Shown here: piece by piece, positions 27,138-38,430 of the stretch | How the letters are laid out: the number at the start of each line of letters is the position of its first letter | Position numbering within the stretch: position 1 is the first letter of the stretch | From: Elysia chlorotica | Taxonomy: Eukaryota; Mollusca; Gastropoda; Plakobranchidae | Assembly: GCA_003991915.1 (NCBI GenBank) | Contig: RQTK01000099.1 | Coordinates: forward strand, 666,992 to 730,991 | Direction of reading: 5' to 3' | Length of the DNA stretch: 64,000 bases | Position numbers and translations under genes: made by a program | Notes under the pieces: generated by a model | Databases searched by the model: none | Seen by the model: the letters and a program-made list of their open reading frames with translations, nothing else | What the model was told of the DNA's origin: nothing

Positions 27138-30100
27138 TAGTTATCACCTGTGGAAAGAGATTTCTGTCATCACTGGAGGAAAAATAACCTGCGGTGAAAG
27201 ATATTAGTTATCACCAAACGAAAAAACTTTGCACTGATCTGTTTATAACTGATAATACTTCTTTGTAGACCACATTTCTTGCTATCTATGACTGCGGTGA
27301 GCACAGGTAAGCAATGTTGTCTCGCTTTCCGCTTCTGGACAGCGCAACATAAAGCATCCCATGTGAGAAGACTGACTATGTAGATCTAGTATGATGGAAT
27401 GCGAAGTTTGTCCCTGTGCCTTATTGATGGCCATGGCAAAACACCCCTTCAAATGCCTTCTTGATGGCTGGAGCGGTATCCTAGGCACCAAATGAATCTC
27501 ACCTTTGTGTGCCCCGACAGCTATTTCCATTTCTACTATATTTCTGTTGCAAGAACGTAAAACTATGATGTATCTTGTTCCATTCATCAGTTTTGAGGGC
27601 TTTATAGATCTAAGCAGCATCACCGGCATTCTAACTTTAAATGACAGAATAATTATGTCGTGGGAGTCATGAGATCTCAATGGAGTTTAAAAATTCAGCA
27701 GTAAACTTAACATGGTGTCCCTCATCAACTATTGAATTTACAGAAGTGTATGTGACAGCAGGGTTAGGAATTCTGGCCATCAAAATGTCATTCACTTTTG
27801 CTTCACTATCATTGTGTATGTTGTCTCGCTTTCCGCTTCTGGACAGCGCAACATAAAGCATCCCATGTGATAAGACTGTCTATTGTATATCTAGTTTGAT
27901 GTAATGCTAATTTTGTCCCTTTGTCTTATTGATGGCTATGGCAAAACATTTTTTTATATTCCTTCTTGTTGGCTGGAGCGGTATCCTATGCACCAAATGA
28001 ATTTCATCTTTGTTTTCCCCTACATCTATTTCCATTTCTACTTTATTTTTGTTGCAAGAACGTTTTTTTATGTTGTATCTTGTTCCATTCATCAGTTTTG
28101 AGGGCTTTATAGATCTAAGCAGCATCACCGGCATTCTAACTTTAAATGACAGAATAATTATGTCGTGGGAGTCATGAGATCTCAATGGAGTTTAAAAATT
28201 CAGCAGTAAAGTTAACAGATTGTCCCTCATCTACCATTGAATTTACAGAAGTGTATGTGACAGCAGGGTTAGGAATTCTGGCCATCAAAATGTCATTCAC
28301 TTTTGCTTCACTATCATTGTGGGGGGCCAAAATTGTATGCTGCATTAGCCAGTCTATATTAAGTATTATATCGTCTGAACGGCCTGAAAATGTAATTTGA
28401 TTTCTCCAATTTAACTAGTTCTACTAAAAAAAAAATTGATTATGTTGTATAATAATACTGTTTCCGGTCTCATCTCCCGTCTCCTTCCCGCTTCCTTTTT
28501 TATTGTGTGTGCTTTTTTTGTGGTTTTTTTTTGTGTTTTTTTTTCGGCACATTGCCCTCATGCGATTCTTCTCGCAGAGGATGGGTGATAAAGTTCCGTT
28601 TGGTACTAAAAAGTTCTTACCCTGGTTTCTGTTTCAAATACTTTTGTTATTACATGACTTTAATTTCTATATTTTTTATTAATCTATTGTTGTTGTGTGT
28701 GTGTGTGTGTGTGTTTTAAATACATTTCTTTTTTTTTTTGCAGGGGGAGGGAGGGGTTTAATTTGATTTCAAATCAATTCCTGAAGTATAGATGTATTTT
28801 TCTTTCACTAGTTTCAGACCTAGTGGAACTGTCAGACGAGAGAGGTGTAGTGAAAAACCTGCGACAGTTCCCCCAGGAATACGCCAAGGCCTATGTCAGA
28901 GACAGAGAAATCCTTGTCTTACTCAAAGTTGATAGTAAGTATGGCCTATAATTACACTGGCCGACTTCTCTCTTTTTAAAATCCATGCACAGAACGCAAA
29001 AAAGAGGCTCAGATCATAATTTGAAATGAACTTGTTTTAATTCAAGGTTGGGGGCGCGGTGGCCCTGGGGTAGAACAAAAACGCAAAAGGTCAGTGGTTC
29101 GAGTCCTGGCGATTTCGCTCCCTAATGGTTAAGTCGGTGTCAGTTTAATGTGACCGGCTGAGACAGGAGTCATGGTATCCCCGCCTTGTCTCGTGTGTGA
29201 CAGCACATAAAATTGTCAGACGTAAATCTTGGGGCCCGTCCATAATATAGCATATATAGTGCTGATGTTGGACGTTAAACCAACTCAACTCAACTCTTAA
29301 TTCAAGGTTACATCTCTTTGAGTACATGTACCGGTGCCAAAGTTCAGTAAGGCTACGGACAGTATTTAAAATAAACATGTCGGCTCAGTCACTCAGTGTG
29401 AACATTTTCGTTTTGTAAAAAGGCGTTTATCTTGTTTGTAGGGTGATGTAAAGTAAGTTAGAATTGTTCACATTACTTCTTTTATTCATCTCAAAAGCTG
29501 TTGTTTTTTTGTTGTTTTTTTTTAATGAAAAAATATGACTTAATTTACTCTACCAAAGATGTGGAGTCATCAACCAGTTTCTCATCATCAAAACCTGGCC
29601 ATGTTGGTAGAGTTACCTATACTCCTCTTCTGACGAATCTAAGGGAGAACTCAGACTTTATGGGTAAGTAATGTTTGTATCTTACTGCAAAGGTCGTCAG
29701 TATTAATTTGAACCCCACCATATATTCTTCCTCGATAAAAAATCCTCTTTCATTTTATTTGATTTTTTTCTCTCATGAAATTGAGGTATCAATGTATAGG
29801 TTGGTTGTAAGTGTAACAATAATATCTGTAATTTCATAACAAATCCCACACCTCTAGCTGGGTTAATGTCTCACTTAGTTATATATAAACATGATATGAA
29901 AAACGTTTGAGTTCTTATACACCATGTACATGTAGCATAGCTTCCCAAATAATTCCATTTTTTCGCGACGACCACCAGATCTCTGGTGATACCTAGCTAT
30001 TTTTCTGACTCGGTTAAAGTGAACCTCCATGTTTTGCAGCACTATAGGAGTATTGATTTCCCCACGGACTTAGAATTGATTTTTGTTTGTACTTTTAGTT

Positions 30101-31080
30101 TGCTTCCTTGCATATACTGTTGGAATCGATCACAACCAATAGTTACTTTCTCATTTCTACTTTTTCCTAATCCGTTCGTCTGTATAACTAAATGAACCCA
30201 CTTTCTTGATTTCTTTCCATTCTTCTTTTCCTTGTCAATAAATTTTACGTCGCTATCAATGCATGATACCTGGTTTATGACTTCTTAATCCTAACGAATG
30301 TTTTTTGAAGCTTTAAAAAATAATAGTCCGAGTCACCAAAGTAGACAATCATATGTTCAAGAATTTACATGAAGCCTCTTGATTCCATGTGGAACATAAT
30401 GTCGCAGCAACTCTCCGCCACCTTGCTTTCCTCTCTCCCACAGTTCTTTGTTTGAGACAACTTCAGGCCATCTAACGTGTCTAAGGCATCAGTATATTGT
30501 GAATGTTTGTAATTATGGGTGCAGGTCTTGCTCACGCGCCACGTTTCTGAGCCAGAGTAGGAAAATCCGTATCTTGTTTCAGACCGACAAGGCTGTACAT
30601 TTGCAAATTGGTCTAAATACTCTAATGGTGTTGAGGGAGTATCTGATCTTGTTGATGCGACACCAGGTGCTGGTGTCCTCTTCTGTCCCACCTTCTTTGC
30701 TTACTACACAACCAAGATAAATAAACGTGTCAACCTCTAAAATATTTTAGTACGCAGAAATTTTTTCACTTAAGTCAATTCGGTGATTTGGCCTGTAAAT
30801 GAGGAAGCCTCGATGCTGTTATAATTGTATTTGCCATTCAGAGGAAGCCTTATTTCTATGTTCCTGTGCAGAGACCCTAAACCCACCACGAGAAGACGAG
30901 TCACTTTCGGACGTGTCGTCAAAATCGTCTCGCCGCAGATCGTCGACTTTAGACATAGACGAGTTGAAGACAAATTCCGCTCGGGCTAAATCCAAGACAA
31001 ACGGGCAGTCCGTTGCAAAGAAGCCTACGGCAAAGAGCAAGCACCGGCCACCATTGCGCAAGACGACCACTGCCTCTTGA
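23749..31080 (+). CDS. CXorf65-like protein (five exons)
   Basis: Exons 23749-23773, 25745-25831, 28818-28934, 29559-29663 and 30872-31080 join in frame, all junctions in phase 1, to 180 residues ending at TGA 31078-31080. The first residues MFVIVRYGDDQ, then IFNPDCRNATLLSYI, LVELSDERGVVKNLRQ and REILVLLKVD form a compact domain that I recognise as the CXorf65-like family. A Pfam family covering it carries a misleading 'IL2RG' label; nothing here is a receptor, and no signal peptide or membrane segment is seen. The C-terminal third is Ser/Lys/Arg-rich and probably disordered. The function is unknown. The ATG choice rests on the conserved MFV start and the GTGAGC donor 25 bases on. The introns are full of RTE, Helitron and SINE fragments. 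No break is seen in the coding exons. Confidence 0.8.
23960..24035 (-). mobile_element. tRNA-like sequence, probable SINE head
   Basis: The - strand reads GCGCTAGAACTCGGGACTGG with a B-box-like CCGGGGTTCGAATATCTGC downstream. The stems do not close into a cloverleaf. It lies in intron 1 of the CXorf65-like gene. Confidence 0.45.
24245..25400 (+). pseudogene. Degraded RTE-type LINE
   Basis: The 5' end encodes an endonuclease fragment (GLKIVGLCETRWTGTGRTKL). A (CA)n run at 24393-24428 interrupts it. Further on, broken frames hold reverse-transcriptase pieces: INIEKTEVMRINNKQ near 24805-24850, a YLGRVVSKDG-like piece near 24900, then VLLYGFEKWRVT, KWGWKGQTLRKP-like, WNPQGKER and LVRWRGVSAALC at 24960-25370. 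Order and motifs fit the RTE clade. Many stops and frameshifts make it dead. It lies in intron 1 of the CXorf65-like gene in the same orientation. Confidence 0.8.
26465..26640. repeat. (GA)n microsatellite and purine-rich flanks
   Basis: A pure GA run at about 26530-26577 lies inside a longer imperfect GAGA-rich tract. The Glu/Arg-rich ORF across it is an artefact. Confidence 0.95.
27058..27132. repeat. (GA)n microsatellite
   Basis: A pure GA run of about 75 bp in intron 2 of the CXorf65-like gene. Confidence 0.97.
27282..28330 (-). pseudogene. Helitron helicase C-terminal fragment, tandemly duplicated
   Basis: The - strand encodes LLRSIKPSKLMNGTRY, GEIHLVPRIPLQP, FAMAINKAQGQT and a following SHMGCFML, the end of the PIF1-like helicase of Helitron transposons (INKAQGQ is helicase motif V/VI territory). 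The fragment is present twice head to tail, with units starting near 27315 and 27819 (period 504 bp). Frames are broken in both. The second unit has several T-rich replacements relative to the first. It lies antisense in intron 2 of the CXorf65-like gene. Confidence 0.85.
29037..29309 (+). mobile_element. Full-length SINE with 13-bp target-site duplications
   Basis: The SINE body is 29050-29296. It has a tRNA-like head (GGCCCTGGGGTAGAAC and GTGGTTCGAGTCCTGG), the conserved body (GACCGGCTGAGACAGGAGTC) and the tail GTTAAACCAACTCAACTCAA. TTAATTCAAGGTT flanks it at 29037-29049 and 29297-29309, a perfect 13-bp duplication of the kind made by LINE-driven retroposition. This sets the ends of the family. 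It lies in intron 3 of the CXorf65-like gene. Confidence 0.93.
30365..30720 (-). pseudogene. RTE-type LINE fragment
   Basis: On the - strand the frame holds YSGSETWRVSKTCTHNY followed by KLSQTKNCGREE. These correspond to the YG-ETW and NKELWDR motifs near the end of RTE reverse transcriptases, also seen in the 24245-25400 copy. It is short, broken, and lies antisense in intron 4 of the CXorf65-like gene. Confidence 0.7.
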
Positions 31081-31089
31081 AGTGGACGT

Positions 31090-32870
31090 TTTTGTTGTTT
31101 TTTATGTTTTTTTTTATTGTTTTTTTGTGTGTGTTAGTTCTAACGATAAAAAAAGCTATGCTGGCAATGTTGTAGCCCAGGTAAAATTCATAGCAGTAGT
31201 AATTTTTCTCAAACCACACGAGTCTCTCATAGATAAAATAATGTGAACATTATTACAACACTTACTTGTAGTCATATCGAAAACACTACGAGTAGACATA
31301 CTATTATGTGAACGTGTGTGTGTGTGTGTGCGCGTGTGTGTGTGTAGTTGTTAATATTTCGAATCCCATTTTCTTCACAACCTGCAAAATACCTGATTTC
31401 TCCTTTTAGGCATCTATGATTCTATCCAGAAACTATTCATCATTGTAAACCACGTCGCGCCTGAAAAGAGCGGTCTGCAATCTATGTTTTAATATCTTTT
31501 AGATTTAGACCCTGGGGAATACATTTATTATTGATTTTAATTTAGATGTCTGCTCCCTTAAAATCATTCTACATTCCACAATTTGACAAAATGATGCTTG
31601 ATCTGTAAAGCAAATACACTGTAGGTTAAACGCGTAGATCTATTATTATTTCACCAACAGTGTAACAGGCGAGAAAATCCAAGGTGAAAACTTATCCAGG
31701 CCACTGTCTTAGTCAGCCCAGTGGTACAATAATAATAGGCGGGGACAAATTTCAAAGCTTAAGCCCCAAAGCAGTCTAAACTTTCCCTTAAAGGGCACTA
31801 GGTACTGCTGTAGGGATAAGCAAGACATGTACGCTGCAAGTGCTAATTGTATCTGTGGGAACATAAAAGGAAGGTCAAGCCCCAATCCAATGAAAATCCT
31901 GTTAACATTATTTTTACAGGAGCGCGTGTTGTTTGAAACTATGGCTTGTGGTAGCGTTGTAAAAATACTCCAACCAAATCGGAATTGGTTTCCATGCACA
32001 TGAACTTTTCAATGGCACAAAGCGAGACCCCACAGGACTTGAACCTGCTGTGTGTGCCGTGATAGAACTGGATGATTGACGGGGATGACTTTTTGTTATT
32101 ATTGTGGTCTATCAAGACATAGAGTCTAGTCAATAACCAAGTTAGTTTGAGTCGGAAATTACTGTAAAATTAGAAAATCAGTTACACCATTTATAAAATA
32201 GATTGAGCAATACATGTAATAATACTTAACTCGCCCAAGCAATTTTTGCCATACGCACTATACACTTAGTTTTTTTTATTTCTATGCAAATAACGAATAA
32301 AAACGCTGTACATCGAAGCATTTTTGTATATCACGCTGTAGGCTATACAATCTTCCTTGAGACCTAGAAAACATTTAACTAGGAGAGAGTTTCGCTTTCT
32401 TCGGCTGCTTGACCACAAAATCATTTGATTGATTAAAAAAATAAATAAATAAAAAGGTTGACAAAATCCTTGAGGACAGCACGCACCCAAATAATGATCA
32501 ATACAGCAACAGTTGCATAACCAGAAAGAGATTAAGAGTTACATGTATTATATTATATGTACATGTTACGCAATAAATTAAAATTTTCTCTGGTATCAAT
32601 AGTTCTTATGTACTCTGTATTCTGTATTCTGTTTTGCGGCCGCGAGATGAGATCTGACTTACGCTGGTTGGTGAGTCATTATGGTGTGTTACAGCAGCGG
32701 CAGAGACCACTTGTATCAGCGTATGCTGTGGTGGAGACTGGATACCTTGACTAACGTAACGGTGGCAGCAGCAACAACTCTAAAAATGGGCTTTGAACAA
32801 ATTATTTTCCACAATGACTAGACTCCAGTTAAAGCCTGTAGTTTAAAACAATTTTTGTAAACGTTACGTA
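31090..32870. other. Intergenic DNA, no gene recognised
   Basis: Holds a short (GT)n run at about 31315-31345 and otherwise AT-rich sequence. No canonical AATAAA follows the CXorf65-like stop closely, so its 3' end is undefined. The ORFs here lack domains and splice support. Confidence 0.45.
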
Positions 32871-32874
32871 CTAT

Positions 32875-33081
32875 ACGCAGTGAGTACAAACATTAACACG
32901 TCTTCTTCAAGACTTCGTCTTTCGGTGTGAACGTGTATTGGAAACCCTTTAAACCTTCTGAAACGCATTGACGACAAAACAATTATGACTTCACTGCAAC
33001 GCCCGTTCTCTATAACTTTTTGACGAAAGTTAACCAAAGACGAATTCGTGTAGACGCGTTAGTACTTTGTACTCACTGCGT
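32875..33081. mobile_element. 207-bp MITE candidate
   Basis: ACGCAGTGAGTACAAA at 32875-32890 is the exact complement of TTTGTACTCACTGCGT at 33066-33081. Inverted similarity continues inward (TTAACACGTCT against AGACGCGTTA). There is no coding capacity. A target-site duplication is not obvious. Confidence 0.65.
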
Positions 33082-33624
33082 TCGATGCCCCACTAATACA
33101 TGTAGTGATAATAACGACTTTAGAATACTTTGGTACCAAGGCGTCCAAAAATAGAAGGCCAAGTCACCGAATTGAACGATGTGAACAGATTTGGGCTCAC
33201 CAAGGACAAAGGTGATTTTATTTCCTTTGCATAGATAGGACACAGTGGTACTTAGAGAGTAATTTTCAGCCTACACTGCAAAAAATGAATGCGCACTATT
33301 TTGGGCTATTTTTTAAGTCATAAATGATCGGTCATTTTTATTAATTGTTGCTTAATAATAGTTGCGCAACGCGATGCGAAGATGTTCAAAATATAGCTCA
33401 CTTTGATTCTTGGTGCAAATCAATATTTCGATGACTTTTTTGCCTTGGTACCAATAGAAATCTGTGGCCTACTGAGAAAAAACAAGAGTAGCGCCCCCTT
33501 CTATAAAACTAGCTATGATACTTTGATAGTAATTAATATCGAATCGGATTGCAAATTTGCAAACAACACAGTTTACAAGTTACATGTCTTTACAGTAGAC
33601 CCACCCCTTCATAAATCTATCTTG

Positions 33625-33652
33625 TTTAAATATAGATCTAGATCTAGATCTA
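33625..33652. repeat. AGATCT palindromic run
   Basis: TAGATCTAGATCTAGATCTAG just upstream of the THAP gene start. Similar runs lie at 12082-12105 and 33965-34085 and in HSP90 intron 1. Confidence 0.85.
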
Positions 33653-33687
33653 GTTATGTACATCTGATTAAGTGATATCTAATAAGT

Positions 33688-36284
33688 ATGCCAGTAGGCC
33701 AGCGGTGTTGTATCATTAACTGCACGGCAACTTCTCACAAAAGAGATGGCACCAAAATTCAAAACGGGCTCAGCTTCTATGCCATCCCAAAAGTTAAGGA
33801 GCATTGCAGTGACCAGGTGAAGGAAATGACCACAAGGAGAAGAAAGGCTTGGATCTCAGCCATCAGAAGACCTGATGTGACATTTGAGAGCGCCACTTAT
33901 AGTCGCAGTGTGTGCTCAAAACATTTTCACAAAGGTAAAGACAAACTTAGTTGATGGATCAGATCTTCTAATCTAGAATCTAGTAATAGGCCTAGATCTA
34001 CATCGAATCTAGAGGTCTCTAAATTATAAATCAAAATCTAGATCTAGAGATTAGTCAATAAAGTCAATTCTAAATCTAGAATGATCTACCTAAAACTATT
34101 ATAGGGTTGTAAGTACAACATTGTGGTGAGGTTACTACGCCTCTCCTACGAAAATAAACCATTTCTGAAGGCTTCTACTTCTAGGCTAAAAAACGGGTTT
34201 GTTGTAAGTGAATGTCTACAAAGATGTTGTTAAAAAAAAAAGGGGGTGGGGTGGGGAAGCACTTGAAAAAGCAATGATCTACCTAAAACTTTGATAGGGT
34301 TGTAAGTACAACATTGTGGTGAGGTTACTACGCCTCTCCTACGAAAATAAACCATTTCTGAAGGCTTCTACTTCTAGGCTAAAAAACGGGTTTGTTGTAT
34401 GTGTGTGTTTCACCACATATGTGAATGTCTACAAAGATGTTGTTAAAAGGGGGCGGGGGTGGGGAAGCACTTGAAAAAGCATGGTTAAATGATTAGGGCA
34501 CAGTTTTTCTCTTTCAATAAAATCCTCTTTGGGTCTTATTTGGGGAATAAGGAGAACCCTTGCTGTAGCGAGAGACATTGAGGAAAACAAGAAATCTTCT
34601 TATATTATTTTCTGTACCGAGTCCAAAAAATTAAAAAGAAAAAACAGGTATAAAATAGATAATGATCTTGCAATTCTTTGATATTTCAAAGGAGCTCCAT
34701 CCTATGAGATGCTTGTAATGGATCCAGATTGGACACCGTCACTTTGTCTTGGACATGGAGCCATGATACCGACCAATTTGGATCAACACAAGAGATGTCA
34801 AAGACAATCAGAGGTAGCAAAATTGTTAAATACACTGATCATTTTTTTTTTAAAGTGATATACTTACTGCCAGACATTTACGTAACCTATAGAGTCTGGT
34901 GTTTGAGGTTGAGCAAAAAACAATTTATTGGTAATCTTTCCCCCTCTTTCCACTTATATCGACATGAAAAGACAAATGAGCAAGAAAACTGCATATTAAA
35001 CATGCCTATCTTTTTTGATTGTTACAATACTTACATACTGAGTGACAATTACTGTGGGTGAAATATAATGTAACCATTGAGCCCTACTCCTAGTCTACAA
35101 ATTATATCATTATAGAATATTGAAATATAGAATTTCCTTAGCTGAGCAGTAAGTCTTCAATCCTTATCTGCTGATAAAATTATATAGCTATTCAGAAACA
35201 AATTTGTTTGGATAGGCTAGCAGTAGCACATAATAGATTTTTGTGCAATTTCCTAGAGTCTTAAGCCGGCCATAGACGTTGCAATAATTGCTGTAAATCA
35301 TCGCTTTGCGATCATTTTGGCAATATTTTGCTTGGTGTATGGCGATATTGCAGAAATTTATCGACACTGAAAGCTGATTGCTCATCGACTGGTACTACCT
35401 GAAAATAAATTGCCCGCGCCGCGCGACCTTGTCGATCTGCGGCAGGCCGTTCGTTTGGTTTTTTTAAGGCCAGACAAGCCGACGCCGGTGCAGTAGGTTA
35501 TTTTTGCTGGTTAAATGTTTCATTTATGAGCCATCGGATTTTGAATCTGACAACAGATTCGTTTTTCTCGACCCAAAATTAGCAAAGTCTACGCGTATAG
35601 ATGCTTTTTAGAACGCGTTTTAGATAATTAAATTTTTTTTCGTTATTTGCCTCTATAAACTTAATATTCTTGTCTCCCCACTCCCGCCCATGTTTTTTTT
35701 TTTTTGTCTCTCTATCAAATTATCTATCAGTATAATTATATGGTATAACTTTACATCACTTCGCGTTATATAGATATGTTAATTATTTAAAAATCCAAAC
35801 ACAATTTTATTTGAACTGAATGAGAGACAATTAACAAACTTTACAAAGCTGAACATGTTTACTCATTGGTGTTATTTAAAATCATGATCATTTCTTCTCT
35901 TCGTGATGATTTTTCTTTTCCAGCCCGTCTTGAAATAAAATTATAGCCGCAGAGAGCGACATTACTGCTGCTGCTTGATGTTTGGTGCTGCATTAAACAC
36001 AATTGCACAAGTTCATCTTGTGGATCGAATGATTTTGTCGACGCGTGTGTGGGCAGATGGAAGACAAGTATTGCTTGGGATATTGTATAGCAATATTGCC
36101 AGCCAATTGATGTCTGCAATTTATTGACACGTCTATGGCCAGCTTTAGATCTCATTGGTTGATTCAATGATAAGCAATTGTTGCCTCTTGATTTGGTGAA
36201 CTGTAAGATAAACACCAACCCACAAAGAACTAGAGCACACCAAGATGAACTTAGAAATGTGATTGATATTAATAAAAATGATAA

Positions 36285-36326
<42 letters not shown>

Positions 36327-36336
36327 TAATAATATC

Positions 36337-36383
<47 letters not shown>

Positions 36384-38413
36384 CAATAATAATAAAAGTC
36401 ATAATAATAATAATACAGTTTATTTACAGAGCGTCATATCCAATAAATTCAGCTCATGGCCCTTTTACACATTAAAATCTCTTTCAAAAAAGAATATGAC
36501 ATAGTGGCATAGAATATAGATAATAATACATGCCTTATCATTACAAAACAAAAAGCATTCATTCATACATGAACATAATTTGCATGCTTGTACATATTTA
36601 AGGTAAGTGTTTTAAAAAAATGAGTTTTTTAACATTTTTTTAAACGTTGCTTCTGAGTCAGTGTATCTTAATTGTTGTGATAGACTATTTTTTAGTGTTT
36701 TCGGTGCAGCAGCACTGAAAACTCTCACACCATACCTCTTAGTTCTAGATCTTTTGCATTAAGAATTTTTTTTCCGGTCCAGCAAAGTGACCGTCATGGT
36801 TGAATTAGGGAGGGAGTAGATTTAACAAATTAATATGACGGGGCTGTTTTGTTAATACATCTGTAACAGAAAATGGATGTCTTATAATTATTTAATGTGG
36901 GGAGGTGTTAAATGGTCCCGCTTTCTTTTACCCGTTACCATCTAGCAGCAGTATTTTGGCATCTCTGCAACCTGTCCAGACTCTTGTTAGATAAATTCAA
37001 ACATAAAGAGTTAAGTGCTCCAACCGTGAAAGAATGACGGCTGAAGCATGGAGCTTTTTTGATGTTTTGTCCATATATTTTGTCATTGCGCTTATTCTCC
37101 ATATTTCAAGATAGATTAATCTTCAAAGGTGACTTATATGTGGTCCCATTGTTAGATGATGATCTACAATCATACCAAGATTTTAAGCTTGTTTTATAAA
37201 CTTAACTACATCATGTCCAACATTTATATGTGTTATTACATTATATTTCAGTTGATTTCTGACTTCAGATAGTAAACACTCAGTTTTGTCACTATTCAGC
37301 TGTAGTTTTCTACTGTATTAATACAAATTTCAAATTTTCTTACAAGTTCAGGGAAATCTGATGGTAAAACTGGTTGATAATTGTCTAATTCTCTAATCCT
37401 TCATTCTTCAACTCTTTACCTAATGTCATACATTGATAGTTAAGTGGAATAAATCTCCTCCAGATCTTTTTTTTTTTTTTTTGTATTACAGGATTTCAAC
37501 GAAGGCTGTGAAAATCCAATTTCTGCATGCTACACTGAGAGACCACAGAAAAGACAGAAAACGCCTTGTGAGAGACAACCCATGACAAAAAAAATATGCA
37601 TACCAACACCATCAGATTCTCATAAAAACAAGACTGATAGTAAGCTCTGAGTCTCAATATTTATCATGTCTCTTAACTCAAAAGGAAGAGATGTCAGTTT
37701 TTGCTCTTGAAAAATAAGTGTGTTAGTCTGTTGCTAGACTTACATTATATATCCCTCCTTTTCCACATGTCTTTAAGAATATAAATTTTATATACAGGGG
37801 TGTTTATTAGAAGTTTAGAAATCAAAAACAAAATTTTAAGAAAAAAAAACCCTCCAATGTTAAAAAAAAAAAATAAAGCTATAGTCTACCTAAAGTGAAT
37901 TCCACTGTTAAACTGAAATCAACTACATGTTAACTGGTTTGGTTTTCACCTTCGTATTTGTGAAGCAGTCTAATATTACAAAAATAAATTGATACTGAAT
38001 TTTAATAAAGGCTTTGGGAAATTTACTCATTTACATAGGTATTCAAAGGTGAAAATTATAATCTTTTTTCAAAGTGCTTAGTTGTCAGACCATTGTATGT
38101 TGATTGACACAGTCAATATACAGAGGCAAGCAAAACTAAGCACACTGAAGTCAACATAAAAAGTAAGTGCCACAAGTGGTAGTTCTATATCAAATTTTAA
38201 AAAGCCTTGTCCATGATAATATTTATTGATTTTCTGAATTTCTAAAAAGAAAAACTTCAATAGTTTTATTGCATCACTTCTCTTTCTCCAGATGATGAAA
38301 GTTATGAAGATGCCTCGATAAAAGCGAAACGTGTGGAAAAGACAAAAAACCTTGATGTGCATGACTGTCGAAGACATTCAGATTTTCAAAGAATTTTTAC
38401 AGATCAAGAGTAG
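33688..38413 (+). CDS. THAP-domain protein (four exons)
   Basis: Exons 33688-33934, 34692-34813, 37492-37639 and 38292-38413 join in frame to 212 residues. Residues 1-83 are a THAP zinc-coordinating DNA-binding domain with the C2CH pattern: Cys8 (or Cys7), Cys12, Cys76 and His79, plus Trp55 and Pro62. Exon 2 supplies MLVMDPDWTPSLCLGH, the DWxPSLxLGH motif common just after THAP domains. The rest is charged, with no clear domain. THAP proteins bind specific DNA and many derive from P-element-like transposases. The ATG has no upstream in-frame ORF support other than the THAP fold starting at once. The reading ends at TAG 38411-38413, while the ORF 38431-38874 follows one frame away (see separate entry). 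Introns hold repeats and a LINE relic. Confidence 0.8.
34081..34485 (+). repeat. 193-bp tandem duplication in THAP intron 1
   Basis: Units start at 34081 and 34274 with ATGATCTACCTAAAACT. They run through GGTTACTACGCCTCTCCTAC, end near GGGGAAGCACTTGAAAAAGC and are almost identical. The second has an extra TGTGTGTTTCACCACATATG block. Confidence 0.9.
34832..35394 (+). repeat. About 560-bp repeat, copy 1 (THAP intron 2)
   Basis: From ACACTGAT through AAAGTGATATACTTACTGCC to CTCATCGACTGGTACTAC. It is nearly identical to 40065-40649 apart from small indels. The ORF inside (end of 34729-35061, and 40062-40301) is shared only because the DNA is repeated. No known domain. Confidence 0.92.
35266..36150. 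mobile_element. Possible MITE with GGCCATAGACG ends
   Basis: TAAGCCGGCCATAGACGTTG at about 35270-35289 is partly complemented by CACGTCTATGGCCAGCTTTA at 36128-36147. Internal GCAATATTG-type inverted motifs lie on both sides. The left 130 bp belongs to the 560-bp repeat, and a piece resembling dispersed repeat Z lies at 35535-35615. The boundaries and unity of the element are uncertain. Confidence 0.4.
36280..36420. repeat. (AAT)n microsatellite
   Basis: An AAT/AATA-rich run of about 140 bp in THAP intron 2. Poly-Asn, poly-Ile and poly-Leu ORFs over it are artefacts. Confidence 0.97.
36600..37440 (-). pseudogene. Degraded LINE reverse transcriptase
   Basis: Broken - strand frames hold LDRLQRCQNTAARW, PTLNNYKTSIF and, nearer the 3' end, RGMVxEFSVLLHRKH in one frame and RVFSAAAPKTLKNSL in another, then EATFKKMLKNSFF. 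These correspond to the LQRVQNxAARL and YGxRAFSxxAPxLWNxLP blocks of CR1/L2-like LINEs. Stops and frameshifts are frequent. It lies antisense in THAP intron 2. Confidence 0.7.
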
Positions 38414-38430
38414 GCAATGATGGTGTCCAA

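Noticed and set aside
23749..31080. Interleukin-2 receptor gamma
   Set aside because: A database family name attached to CXorf65-like proteins suggests it, but there is no signal peptide, cytokine-receptor fold or membrane segment.
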